A DNA stretch of 64,000 bases from Methyloversatilis sp. XJ19-49 (GTDB taxonomy: Bacteria > Pseudomonadota > Gammaproteobacteria > Burkholderiales > Rhodocyclaceae): the NCBI RefSeq assembly GCF_024580145.1, contig NZ_JANINI010000003.1, positions 1-64,000 of the forward strand, in the 5' to 3' direction. The notes beneath the pieces are model-generated. The model saw only the letters and a list, made by a program, of their open reading frames with translations, did not search any database and was not told the origin of the DNA. A program made the position numbers and the translations under genes. Position 1 is the stretch's first letter, and every line of letters begins with the position of its first letter. Positions 32,311-41,279 of this stretch are shown in pieces.

Positions 32311-34233
32311 ATGTGCGGTTTCGTTGGCATTTTCGACACGCGCAACCGTCGCGACATCGCGCGTGACGTACTGCACCGGATGAACGAGTCGCAGCATCAC
32401 CGCGGCCCGGACGAAGGTGACCTGCACATCGAGCCCGGTGTCGGGCTCGGACATCGCCGCCTGTCCATCATCGACGTCGCGAGCGGCCAGCAGCCGCTGG
32501 CCAACGAAGACGGATCGGTCATCGTCGTGTTCAACGGCGAGATCTACAACTTCCAGTCGCTCATTCCCGAACTGACGGCGCTGGGTCATACCTTCCGCAC
32601 ACGCAGCGACACCGAAGTGATCGTGCATGCGTGGGAGCAGTGGGGCGAAGACTGCGTGCAGCGCTTCCGCGGCATGTTCGCGTTCGCGCTGTTCGACCGC
32701 AACACCGGTACGCTTTTCCTCGCCCGCGACCGACTCGGCGTCAAGCCGCTCTTCTATGCCTTGCTGCCGGACGGCCAGCTCATCTTCGGATCGGAACTGA
32801 AGGCCCTGACCGCGCATGGCGGTTTGTCGCTCGCGCTTGATCCGCATGCCGTCGAGGAATACTTCGCGCTCGGCTATGTCGCCGATCCGCGTACCATCTA
32901 CCGCCACGCGTTCAAGCTGGAACCGGCGCACAGCCTGTGCATCCGGCGCGGAGAGGTCGCACCGGCGCCACGTCGCTATTGGGACGTGGATTTCGGTTCG
33001 GTCATTGCCATCGACGAGGTGGAAGCGGAGGAAGAACTGATCCGCCGCCTGCGCGAGTCGGTCGGCCTGCGCATGATTTCCGAAGTGCCGCTCGGTGCGT
33101 TCCTGTCGGGTGGTGTCGATTCGAGTGCCGTGGTTGCGATGATGGCCCAGGCGTCGGACACGCCCGTGAACACCTGTGCCATCGCTTTCGACGATCCGGC
33201 GTTCGACGAATCCCGATTCGCCCAGCAGGTGGCTGACCGCTACCACACCAATCATCGCGTCGAAATGGTCGCGTCCGACGACTTCGATCTCATCGATACG
33301 CTGGCCTGGCTCTATGACGAGCCATACGCCGACAGTTCGGCGCTGCCGACCTATCGTGTGTGCCAGCTGGCGCGCAAGCACGTCACCGTTGCACTGTCGG
33401 GCGATGGCGGTGATGAAAGCTTCGGTGGCTACCGCCGCTACCGGCTGCACACGATGGAGGAACAGCTGCGCTCGCGCCTGCCGCTGGGCCTGCGCCGCCC
33501 GCTGTTCGGCACGCTCGGCCAGCTTTATCCGAAGGCCGACTGGGCACCGCGCGTGTTCCGCGCCAAGAGCACCTTCGAATCGTTGGCCCGCACGTCCGTC
33601 GAAGCCTATTTCCACTCTGTTTCCATCCTGCGCGATCCGATGCGCCGACAGCTCTTCAGCCCTCGCATGAAAGCGGAACTCGGCGGCTACAACGCGGTGG
33701 AGGTGTTTCACCGTCACGCGGCGCGGCATCGTTCGGACGAGCCGCTGTCACTGATCCAGTACCTCGACCTGAATACCTATCTCGTGGGCGACATCAACAC
33801 CAAGGTCGACCGCGCAAGCATGGCGCATTCGCTCGAAGTGCGCGAACCGCTGATGGACCATCCGCTGGTGGAATGGCTCGCCACGCTGCCGGCATCGCTG
33901 AAGATCCGCGGACAGGAAGGCAAGTATCTGCTGAAGAAGTCGCTTGAGCCGCATCTGCCGCACGACATCATGTATCGCCCGAAGATGGGCTTTTCGGTGC
34001 CGCTCGCGCGCTGGTTCCGCGGCCCGCTGAAGCAGCGCGTGCGCGACGCGGTGCTCGGCAGCCGGCTGGCCGATACGGGCTGGTTCAACCGCCCGTATCT
34101 GGAGCATCTGGTGGATGCCCATCAATCCGGGCGCAGCGACTACAGCGCATCGCTGTGGATCCTGCTGATGTTCGACGCTTTCCTGCGAAATCAGGAGCGT
34201 CAGGGCAGACCGGCAGTGGAGCGGGTTGCATGA
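32311..34233 (+). CDS. XrtA/PEP-CTERM system amidotransferase (asparagine synthase-like, TIGR03108 type)
   Basis: The protein has 640 residues. The N-terminus MCGFVGIFD has the nucleophile Cys2 of class II glutamine amidotransferases, followed by HHRGPDEGD and LGHRRLSIIDVASGQQPL. The synthetase half has the PP-loop FLSGGVDSSAV near residue 265 and LSGDGGDESFGGYRRY near 363. It hydrolyses glutamine and uses ATP to amidate a carboxylate. In XrtA loci this is taken to be a uronic acid or similar acidic sugar rather than aspartate. Unlike the two related proteins at 42463 and 45646, it has an intact N-terminal nucleophile. Confidence 0.95.
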   Translation: MCGFVGIFDTRNRRDIARDVLHRMNESQHHRGPDEGDLHIEPGVGLGHRRLSIIDVASGQQPLANEDGSVIVVFNGEIYNFQSLIPELTALGHTFRTRSDTEVIVHAWEQWGEDCVQRFRGMFAFALFDRNTGTLFLARDRLGVKPLFYALLPDGQLIFGSELKALTAHGGLSLALDPHAVEEYFALGYVADPRTIYRHAFKLEPAHSLCIRRGEVAPAPRRYWDVDFGSVIAIDEVEAEEELIRRLRESVGLRMISEVPLGAFLSGGVDSSAVVAMMAQASDTPVNTCAIAFDDPAFDESRFAQQVADRYHTNHRVEMVASDDFDLIDTLAWLYDEPYADSSALPTYRVCQLARKHVTVALSGDGGDESFGGYRRYRLHTMEEQLRSRLPLGLRRPLFGTLGQLYPKADWAPRVFRAKSTFESLARTSVEAYFHSVSILRDPMRRQLFSPRMKAELGGYNAVEVFHRHAARHRSDEPLSLIQYLDLNTYLVGDINTKVDRASMAHSLEVREPLMDHPLVEWLATLPASLKIRGQEGKYLLKKSLEPHLPHDIMYRPKMGFSVPLARWFRGPLKQRVRDAVLGSRLADTGWFNRPYLEHLVDAHQSGRSDYSASLWILLMFDAFLRNQERQGRPAVERVA

Positions 34234-35273
34234 CCGCTGCAGCGGCACCTCGCGGCGGATTCCTGCAACCGATACACCAGTTCCGAGCGATCGCGATAGT
34301 TCTCATCGTCGGTGCGCACGTGCTGCCCGTCGTCGAATGGAAATCGCATCTGGCCGAGCGACTCGTCGCCGGATTCACGAATGAGTCCTCGACCTTCTTC
34401 ATGTTCATCTCGGGTTTCCTGTTCCAGCACCTGAGTCAGCGTTTCGAGTACCGGCGCTACCTGTGGACCAAGTTTCTCAATGTCATCCTTCCCTACCTGC
34501 TGCTTTCGCTGCCGGCCATCGCGATGTTTGTGTTCGTCACCCAGCGCAGCGGCTTGTGGCCCGGCTTCTACGACATGCCGAAATGGCAGCAGATCGCCAT
34601 GTTCGTGCTGACCGGCAAACATCTGGCCCCGATGTGGTTCATTCCGCTGATGGCTCTGTTCTACCTTGTCGCGCCGCTGCTTGTCTGGGCGGACCGTCAT
34701 GCGCGCAGCCTGTATTGGCTCATCCTGCCACTGCTGGTCTTCTCGGCACTGTCCGGACGTGGCGGCCAGTACGGACCGATCAGCATGTTCGTGTACTTCC
34801 TGCCGGTCTATCTTTTCGGCATGGTGTGCGCCCGGTATCGCGAGCGCGTGCTCGATTTGACCGAAAGGGCGCTGCTGCCGCTGTCCGCGTGCGCGCTCGT
34901 CCTCTACGCCCTGTTCGTCGCCGAGGTGCCGCTCGGTTTCACGATTCAGACCGTGCTCAAGCCAGTCATGATTCCGCTGATACTGTGGGCGCTTTTTCGC
35001 TGGGGAGGGCGGTTCGGCACGAAGCTGGACTACCTTGCGGAGATCAGTTTCGGCATTTTTTTCGTACATGCCTACTTCATCGCTGCCGCCCGGCTTGTGC
35101 TTGCCGGCAAGTCCGATACGCCCGGCACAGTGATTTCGCATGAAGTGCTTCTGCAGGGGGATCTCTTCATGTTCGTGGTTGCCATGTTTGTGGTGATTCT
35201 CGGTTCGATGGCGTTCATCCGGCTCGCTCAGCACCTGTTCGGACGACACAGCCGGATGCTTGTTGGAGCGTGA
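34230..35273 (+). CDS. acyltransferase 3 family membrane protein
   Basis: The protein has 347 residues and about ten membrane helices. It begins IHQFRAIAIVLIVGAHVLPV with the R..H pattern of acyltransferase-3 (OafA-like) enzymes, followed by FFMFISGFLFQHLSQRFEYR near residue 60. Such proteins move acetyl or succinyl groups to sugars at the membrane. No SGNH domain is fused. ATG 34230 overlaps the amidotransferase stop. It probably O-acylates the exopolysaccharide repeat. Confidence 0.88.
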   Translation: MTAAAAPRGGFLQPIHQFRAIAIVLIVGAHVLPVVEWKSHLAERLVAGFTNESSTFFMFISGFLFQHLSQRFEYRRYLWTKFLNVILPYLLLSLPAIAMFVFVTQRSGLWPGFYDMPKWQQIAMFVLTGKHLAPMWFIPLMALFYLVAPLLVWADRHARSLYWLILPLLVFSALSGRGGQYGPISMFVYFLPVYLFGMVCARYRERVLDLTERALLPLSACALVLYALFVAEVPLGFTIQTVLKPVMIPLILWALFRWGGRFGTKLDYLAEISFGIFFVHAYFIAAARLVLAGKSDTPGTVISHEVLLQGDLFMFVVAMFVVILGSMAFIRLAQHLFGRHSRMLVGA

Positions 35274-35278
35274 AAGCG

Positions 35279-36493
35279 ATGCGTATTCTTCATGTGCTCG
35301 ATCACTCGATTCCGCTGCACAGCGGGTATACCTTCCGTACCGCGGCCATCCTGCGCGAACAGCGCAGACTGGGCTGGGACACGCACCATGTGACCGGCGT
35401 CAAGCACACCGCCTCGGGGCCGCCGGTCGAAGAGGTCGACGGCCTGACCTTCCATCGCACGCCGTGGACCCCCGGCCCGCTGGACAACATTCCTGTGTTG
35501 CGTGAGCGCGCCCAGATGCGCGCCCTTGAAAGGCGCCTGCTGGAAGTCGCGACAGAACTCAAGCCGGACGTGCTCCATGCGCACTCACCGGTGCTGAACG
35601 CCTTTCCGGCCCTGCAGGTCGGGCGGCGGCTTGGCATTCCGGTCGTGTACGAAATCCGTGCCTTCTGGGAAGACGCGGCAGTCGACCATGGCACGACCAC
35701 GGAAGGCAGCCTGCGCTACCGCTCCACCCGCATGATGGAAACCCGCGCCGTCCAGAAGGTCGACGCCGTGACGACCATCTGCGAAGGGCTGCGCCGCGAC
35801 CTCGTCGCGCGCGGCGTACCCGAATCGAAGATCACCGTGATTCCCAATGCGGTCGACGTGGACAATTTCGCCTTCGGCGTCGCCGGCGATGACGCCCTGC
35901 GCGCGCAGCTCGGCCTGTCCGGCAAGCGCGTGCTCGGCTTCATCGGTTCGTTCTATGCGTATGAAGGGCTGGACCTGCTGCTGCGCGCCTTGCCGGCCAT
36001 CCTGCGTTCTGCACCCGATGTCGCCCTGTTGCTGACCGGTGGCGGTCCGCAGGAAGACAACCTGAAGCGGCTTGCACACGAACTCGGCCTGCAGGATCAC
36101 GTGATCTTTACCGGTCGCGTGCCGCACGGCGATGTGCAGCGTTATTACAACCTGGTTGATGTGCTGGTGTATCCGCGACATTCGATGCGCCTGACCGAAC
36201 TGGTGACGCCACTCAAGCCGCTGGAAGCAATGGCGCAGGGCCGGCTGCTGGTGGCGTCGGATGTGGGCGGTCACCGCGAACTGATCCGTGACGGCGAGAC
36301 CGGCGTGCTGTTCCGTGCAGGCGATGCGGACGATCTTGCGCGCAGCGTGCTGCAGCTGCTCGGCATGCATGAGCGCTGGCCGCAACTGCGCGCCGCGGGA
36401 CGGCAGTTCGTCGAAAGCGAGCGCACCTGGGCGGCATCGGTCGCACGCTACCGCGACGTCTATGCGTCGCTCACCGGCCGGGCGGCTGCATGA
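35279..36493 (+). CDS. TIGR04063-family PEP-CTERM/XrtA system glycosyltransferase
   Basis: The protein has 404 residues and a GT4 fold. It opens MRILHVLDHSIPLHSGYTFR, the signature N-terminus of this exosortase-associated family. Donor-side motifs are GFIGSFYAYEGLDLLLRALP near residue 220 and ELVTPLKPLEAMAQGRLLVA near 305. An in-frame GTG at 35270 precedes ATG 35279. ATG is preferred by family alignment. The stop overlaps the next glycosyltransferase start (ATGA). Confidence 0.93.
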   Translation: MRILHVLDHSIPLHSGYTFRTAAILREQRRLGWDTHHVTGVKHTASGPPVEEVDGLTFHRTPWTPGPLDNIPVLRERAQMRALERRLLEVATELKPDVLHAHSPVLNAFPALQVGRRLGIPVVYEIRAFWEDAAVDHGTTTEGSLRYRSTRMMETRAVQKVDAVTTICEGLRRDLVARGVPESKITVIPNAVDVDNFAFGVAGDDALRAQLGLSGKRVLGFIGSFYAYEGLDLLLRALPAILRSAPDVALLLTGGGPQEDNLKRLAHELGLQDHVIFTGRVPHGDVQRYYNLVDVLVYPRHSMRLTELVTPLKPLEAMAQGRLLVASDVGGHRELIRDGETGVLFRAGDADDLARSVLQLLGMHERWPQLRAAGRQFVESERTWAASVARYRDVYASLTGRAAA

Positions 36494-37734
36494 CGCAGGC
36501 GCTGCCGCACCTCGTCGTGTTCTCGACGCTTTTTCCGAACGGTGCGCAGCCGCAGGCCGGTGTGTTCATCCGCGAGCGCATGTTCCGGGTCGGTCGCCAG
36601 TTGCCACTGACGGTCGTGGCGCCGGTACCCTGGTTTCCGCTGCAGTCGCTGTTGCGATATCTGCGTCCGCATTTCCGGCCGGATGTACCGGCAGTCGAGG
36701 TGCAGCAGGGCGTGACCGTGCTGCATCCGCGCTTTCTTTCGGTACCCGGCCTGTTCAAGCGACTGGACGGTCTTTTTATGGCGCTCGGTGCTTACCGTGC
36801 GCTGGGCCGCCTGCAGAAGCAGGGCCGGCTCGATGTGCTCGATGCGCATTTCGGCTATCCGGATGGCTACGCCGCCAGCCTGCTGGCACGCTGGCTTGAT
36901 TGTCCTTTCACCATCACGCTGCGCGGCACCGAAACGCGCCACGCCCGCACGTCCGGTCTGTCGTCCAGATTGCGTCAGGCGCTCGATCGCGCCGACCGCG
37001 TGTTTTCGGTGTCCGCGTCCCTGATCGAAATTGCGGCCGGTCTCGGCGTCGACCGGGCGAAACTGCAGGTGGTGGGCAACGGCGTCGATACCGGAAAGTT
37101 CTTTCCGATCGACAAGGCCTCCGCGCGACGCGAACTGTCGATTCCGGACGATGCAAAGGTACTGATCAGCGTCGGCGGCCTGACCGAACGCAAGGGCTTT
37201 CATCGGGTGATCGAACAGTTGCCGGCGCTGCGGCGCGAGTTTCCGGGTCTGCTGTACCTGATCGTTGGTGGTGCCAGCGCCGAAGGCGACTGGGGGCCGC
37301 GCCTGAAGGCGCAAGTTGCCGATCTGGGTCTGGCGGAGTGTGTGCGCTTTCTGGGCACGCTGCCGCCGGAAGCGCTCAAGCAACCCTTGTCGGCGGCCGA
37401 TGTATTCGTGCTGGCGACCCGCAACGAAGGGTGGGCCAATGTGTTTCTGGAAGCCATGGCCTGCCGCCTGCCGGTTGTTGCCACCGATGTCGGCGGCAAC
37501 CGCGAGGTGGTATGTCGCGACGATCTGGGTGCGATCGTTCCCTTTGATGACGGGCCGGCGCTGCAGGAAGCGTTGAGACAGGCGCTGGCGCGCGACTGGG
37601 ACCGTGACCGCATTCTTGCCTACGCGAAGGAGAACGAATGGGACGGACGCGTCGCGACGCTGGTTGCAGCGTTCCGCGAGTTGTTCGCCGATCGGAATGC
37701 GCGTGGCACACAGGGAGACATCGGAGTTGGCTGA
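36490..37734 (+). CDS. GT4 family glycosyltransferase
   Basis: The protein has 414 residues. The N-terminal half has FSTLFPNGAQPQAGVFIRER, a loop common in exosortase-linked and teichuronic-type GT4 enzymes, and DVLDAHFGYPDGYAASLLA. The C-terminal half has ISVGGLTERKGFHRVIEQLP near residue 217 and TRNEGWANVFLEAMACRLPV with the E-x7-E motif. It is coupled to both neighbours by overlaps. It probably adds a sugar to the repeat unit. Donor and acceptor are not deducible. Confidence 0.9.
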   Translation: MTQALPHLVVFSTLFPNGAQPQAGVFIRERMFRVGRQLPLTVVAPVPWFPLQSLLRYLRPHFRPDVPAVEVQQGVTVLHPRFLSVPGLFKRLDGLFMALGAYRALGRLQKQGRLDVLDAHFGYPDGYAASLLARWLDCPFTITLRGTETRHARTSGLSSRLRQALDRADRVFSVSASLIEIAAGLGVDRAKLQVVGNGVDTGKFFPIDKASARRELSIPDDAKVLISVGGLTERKGFHRVIEQLPALRREFPGLLYLIVGGASAEGDWGPRLKAQVADLGLAECVRFLGTLPPEALKQPLSAADVFVLATRNEGWANVFLEAMACRLPVVATDVGGNREVVCRDDLGAIVPFDDGPALQEALRQALARDWDRDRILAYAKENEWDGRVATLVAAFRELFADRNARGTQGDIGVG

Positions 37735-38557
37735 AGCGTCCTACTGGAAAAATGCGTGCGAACAGATCGAATATCGTACGCTGCTCGCCCGAAAATGGCT
37801 GGCGCATCGCGCGCCGCGCGAGGCACAGCCACGCCGGCACGTTTTTGTGGGTGGTATGCAGCGCTCCGGTACCAACATGCTGATGGATCTGATCGAGCGC
37901 AGCATGCAGACGGATGTCTTCCACGAGCGAGATCCGCGCGCATTCGACAACTACATCATGCGTGATCCGGATGTGATCCGCTCGCTGATCAATCAGTCGC
38001 GCGCGCCTCATTTCGTCATCAAGTGCCTGTGCGAGCTCGATCGCTTGCCTGCGCTGATGGATGAGTTCACGCCATCGAAGGGCTTGTGGATCGTCCGCGA
38101 GTATCGCGATGCGGTGAACTCGGCACTGGTGTCCTTCAGCCGCTTCACGCAGCAGGTCGAGCGGGTTGCCAAGGGCCAGGCCGACGGCGAATGGTTTGCC
38201 GGCGGCATGTCCGACGAAACGAAGCGCCTCGTGCGCGAACTCTGGCACGCCGACATGAATGAAGCGACTGCTGGCGCGTTGATCTGGTACTTCCGCAATC
38301 TGCTGTATTTCCAGATGGCGCTGGATCGTGATCCGCGAGTCAAGCTTCTGTCCTATGAGGCGCTGGTGACCCAGCCCGCCAAGGAATGCGAACAGGTATT
38401 CGATTTTCTCGGTCTGCCCTTTTCGCCTTTCATCACGAGCAAGGTGTTCGCCAGTTCGATCAGCAAGAAGAACCCGCCACCCGTCGCCGACGAGGTGGCA
38501 CGATTGTGTGATGACCTGATGCAGCGCTTTTCCGCAGTGAGGAATGCGCATGGCTGA
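37727..38557 (+). CDS. sulfotransferase family protein
   Basis: The protein has about 276 residues. The 5'-phosphosulfate loop is VGGMQRSGTNMLMDLIERSM near residue 33. A later segment LWIVREYRDAVNSALVSFSR near 115 matches the 3'-phosphate loop (R-x-x-x-x-S) of PAPS-dependent sulfotransferases. The TTG start at 37727 follows AGGGAG by ten bases and overlaps the upstream stop. ATG 37697 is the alternative. It would sulfate a sugar or lipid precursor in the cytoplasm. The neighbouring adenylate-forming gene overlaps its end by eight bases. Confidence 0.8.
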   Translation: MAEASYWKNACEQIEYRTLLARKWLAHRAPREAQPRRHVFVGGMQRSGTNMLMDLIERSMQTDVFHERDPRAFDNYIMRDPDVIRSLINQSRAPHFVIKCLCELDRLPALMDEFTPSKGLWIVREYRDAVNSALVSFSRFTQQVERVAKGQADGEWFAGGMSDETKRLVRELWHADMNEATAGALIWYFRNLLYFQMALDRDPRVKLLSYEALVTQPAKECEQVFDFLGLPFSPFITSKVFASSISKKNPPPVADEVARLCDDLMQRFSAVRNAHG

Positions 38558-39902
38558 TCTTCGTACCAGCCTGGTGTCGCACGTCGTTTTTCCGTTGCAG
38601 GAAAGGCTGAAGAAGCACACGACCGTGGCCGACCGGCAGGCGCTGGAGGCGTCGCAGTGGTGGCCGCACGAGCGATTGCAGCAGCTGCGTACGGATCGCC
38701 TCCGCGCGCTGCTCGTGCAGGCTGGCGCGCATGTCCCTTATTACCGAGCGCTGTTTGCCGGCATCGGCTTCGACCCCACCGCAGTGACTTCGCTGGATGA
38801 TCTGCAGAAACTTCCCTTCCTGGACAAATCGCTCATCCGCGCGAATACCGACGCGCTGAAGGCGGACAATGCGCGCGGGCTGGCCCGGTTCAATACCGGC
38901 GGCTCGAGTGGTGTTCCGCTCATCTTCTACATCGGTCGCGAGCGCGTCAGCCGCGACGTGGCCGCGAAGTGGCGGGCGACGCGCTGGTGGGGCGTCGACA
39001 TCGGCGATCCGGAAGTTGTGTTGTGGGGAAGTCCGATCGAGCTCGGCGCGCAGGATCGCGTGCGCCGGATGCGCGACGCCCTGATGCGGACCAGCTTGTT
39101 GCCGGCGTTCGAAATGTCGGACGCAAAGGTCGGGCAGTTCATCGACCATATCCGCAAGGCTCGCCCGCGCATGCTTTTCGGCTATCCGTCAGCGTTTGCG
39201 CACATCGCTGCGTATGCGCGGCGCACCGGTCGATCGCTCGACGATGTCGGGATCAAGGTCGTCTTCGTCACCTCGGAGCGGCTGTACGACCATCAGCGCG
39301 AACTGATCGAACAGACCTTCGGTTGTCCGGTGGCCAACGGTTACGGCGGTCGCGATGCGGGTTTCATTGCACACCAGTGCCCGGCCGGCGCCATGCACAT
39401 CACGGCCGAAGACATCGTGCTCGAGATCATCGATCGCGAAGGTCGAGTGCTGCCGCTCGGCGAATCCGGCGAAATCGTCGTCACGCACCTGGCGACGGGC
39501 GAATTTCCCTTCGTGCGTTATCGCACTGGCGACGTCGGCGTGCTTGGCGCGCAGCCCTGTACTTGCGGACGCACCCTGCCGGTGCTCAGCGAAGTCCAGG
39601 GGCGCAGCACCGACTTCATCGTCGCAAAGGACGGCACGGTGATGCACGGGCTGGCGCTGATCTACATCGTGCGCGACATGCCGGGCGTGGCAGGCTTTCG
39701 CATCGAACAGGAAAGTCTGGACCTGACCCGCGTGAAGGTGGTCAGCGAAGCGGATTTTCCGGCGGATGGCGATGCACGCATCCGCGACGGCATGAAGGCG
39801 CGGCTCGGGGCGTCGGTCGAGATCGAGGTCGAACATGTGGCGAAGATCGAGGCCGAAGGATCGGGCAAGTTCCGCTACGTCGTGAGCCGGGTCAGCGTGT
39901 GA
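38550..39902 (+). CDS. CapK-like adenylate-forming enzyme (phenylacetate-CoA ligase family)
   Basis: The protein has 450 residues. The ATP-binding P-loop-like stretch is FNTGGSSGVPLIFYIGRER near residue 115. NGYGGRDAGFIAHQCP near 263 matches the A4-A5 region, and FVRYRTGDVGVL near 325 matches the adenylation core. A CTCGRTLPVL element follows, as in phenylacetate-CoA ligases. Members inside capsule clusters are called CapK and have no proven substrate. GTGAGG ends seven bases before ATG 38550. It may activate an acid (acyl or amino acid) for attachment to the polysaccharide. Confidence 0.88.
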   Translation: MADLRTSLVSHVVFPLQERLKKHTTVADRQALEASQWWPHERLQQLRTDRLRALLVQAGAHVPYYRALFAGIGFDPTAVTSLDDLQKLPFLDKSLIRANTDALKADNARGLARFNTGGSSGVPLIFYIGRERVSRDVAAKWRATRWWGVDIGDPEVVLWGSPIELGAQDRVRRMRDALMRTSLLPAFEMSDAKVGQFIDHIRKARPRMLFGYPSAFAHIAAYARRTGRSLDDVGIKVVFVTSERLYDHQRELIEQTFGCPVANGYGGRDAGFIAHQCPAGAMHITAEDIVLEIIDREGRVLPLGESGEIVVTHLATGEFPFVRYRTGDVGVLGAQPCTCGRTLPVLSEVQGRSTDFIVAKDGTVMHGLALIYIVRDMPGVAGFRIEQESLDLTRVKVVSEADFPADGDARIRDGMKARLGASVEIEVEHVAKIEAEGSGKFRYVVSRVSV

Positions 39903-39917
39903 GCGGCGCCTACCGAC

Positions 39918-41261
39918 ATGCGTGACATCGCCGTTTCGCTTGCCGTTTTCGGCATGCTGCCCTTCATTCTGCGCCACCCGTGGATAGGCATTCTTGTCTA
40001 CACCTGGCTCAGCCTGATGAATCCGCACAGACTTGCCTACGGCTTTTCGCTGAGCTTTCCATTTGCGATGATCGTCGCGCTGACCACACTGGTCGCTCTT
40101 CTTTTTTCAAAGGAAATCAAGAAGATAATCTGGACGCGTGAAACTGTATTGCTGCTGCTGCTCATTCTGTGGATGTGCATCACGACGATATCCGCGATGT
40201 ATCCGACGCTGGCCCAGAACCAGCTCGAGAAGGTGCTGAAGATCCAGCTGATGATTTTCGTCGCCCTGGTGGTGATGCGCAGCTTCAATCGCATTGAGGC
40301 GCTGCTCTGGGTGTCTGCGGCATCGATCGGCTTCTACGGTTTCAAGGGCGGCATCTTCACGTTGCTGCGCGGCGGTGTATTCAGGGTGCAGGGACCGCCA
40401 GGCACCTTCATCGGTGGCAACAACGAAATCGGACTGGCGCTGGCGATGACGGTTCCGCTTCTCTATTTCATGCGTTCGCGCGTGGCCAACCCGCTTTTGA
40501 AGCTCTTCATGACGACCTGGGTCGTGCTGACCGCATTCGCTGCCATCGGCACACAGTCGCGTGGAGCGCTGCTGGGCATGGCGGCGATGACGATCTTCGT
40601 CTGGATCAACAGCCGGAACAAGATCATTACTGCCATCCTGGTCGGCCTGACCGGTTATGCCATCGCGAACTTCATGCCGGAATCGTGGTACGCGCGGATG
40701 AGCACCATCGAAACCCATGAGGAAGACAAGTCGGCGCAGGGGCGGGTCAATGCCTGGTGGACCAGCTGGAACATGGCGCAGGACCGTCCGTTCGGCGGAG
40801 GGTTTGATTGCTGGCAATCGCCTACATTTGCGCTCTATGCGCCCGATCCGACCAACGTCCGCGAAGTTCATAGCGTCATCTTCGAAGTGCTTGGAGAGCA
40901 TGGCTTCGTCGGCCTGGCGATATTCGTGATGCTTGGTCTGGGTACCTGGCTGAGCGCTGGATGGACCGCCCGTCGCGCCCGGAAGATTCCCGACATCAAA
41001 TGGGTATCCGACATGATGCGCATGGTGCAGGTCAGTCTTGTCGCGTACGCAACGGCAGGGCTGTTCCTGGGCCTGGCCTATTTCGACTATTACTACACGC
41101 TGATCGTCATCGTGATCACCTCGCAATGGCTGGTGAAGCGTCGTTTGGCGGATCTGCCCGACGAACAGTGGGCACTCGCCCGTCCGGAGGGACTGCTTCC
41201 GGGCGGGAGGCTGCCGTTCCGTCTGCCTTGGCAGAAGCCGGCCGGCAAGCCGGTCGCCTGA
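39918..41261 (+). CDS. exosortase A system-associated O-glycosylation ligase / polymerase (TIGR03097 type)
   Basis: The protein has 447 residues with about 11 membrane helices. It opens RDIAVSLAVFGMLPFILRHP and PWIGILVYTWLSLMNPHRLA, both typical of the exosortase-linked Wzy_C/O-antigen-ligase-like family. The large periplasmic loop contains RVNAWWTSWNMAQDRPFGGG and FDCWQSP followed by REVHSVIFEVLGEHGF. It joins a lipid-linked glycan to an acceptor or polymerises it in the periplasm. It is the last gene of the rightward operon and converges on the leftward cluster with an 18-bp gap. Confidence 0.92.
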   Translation: MRDIAVSLAVFGMLPFILRHPWIGILVYTWLSLMNPHRLAYGFSLSFPFAMIVALTTLVALLFSKEIKKIIWTRETVLLLLLILWMCITTISAMYPTLAQNQLEKVLKIQLMIFVALVVMRSFNRIEALLWVSAASIGFYGFKGGIFTLLRGGVFRVQGPPGTFIGGNNEIGLALAMTVPLLYFMRSRVANPLLKLFMTTWVVLTAFAAIGTQSRGALLGMAAMTIFVWINSRNKIITAILVGLTGYAIANFMPESWYARMSTIETHEEDKSAQGRVNAWWTSWNMAQDRPFGGGFDCWQSPTFALYAPDPTNVREVHSVIFEVLGEHGFVGLAIFVMLGLGTWLSAGWTARRARKIPDIKWVSDMMRMVQVSLVAYATAGLFLGLAYFDYYYTLIVIVITSQWLVKRRLADLPDEQWALARPEGLLPGGRLPFRLPWQKPAGKPVA

Positions 41262-41279
41262 CGACAACGAGCAGCTGGC

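Noticed and set aside
32311-34233. True asparagine synthetase for amino acid supply
   Set aside because: Although the active sites are intact, the location inside the XrtA operon and the match to the TIGR03108 type favour a polysaccharide amidotransferase.
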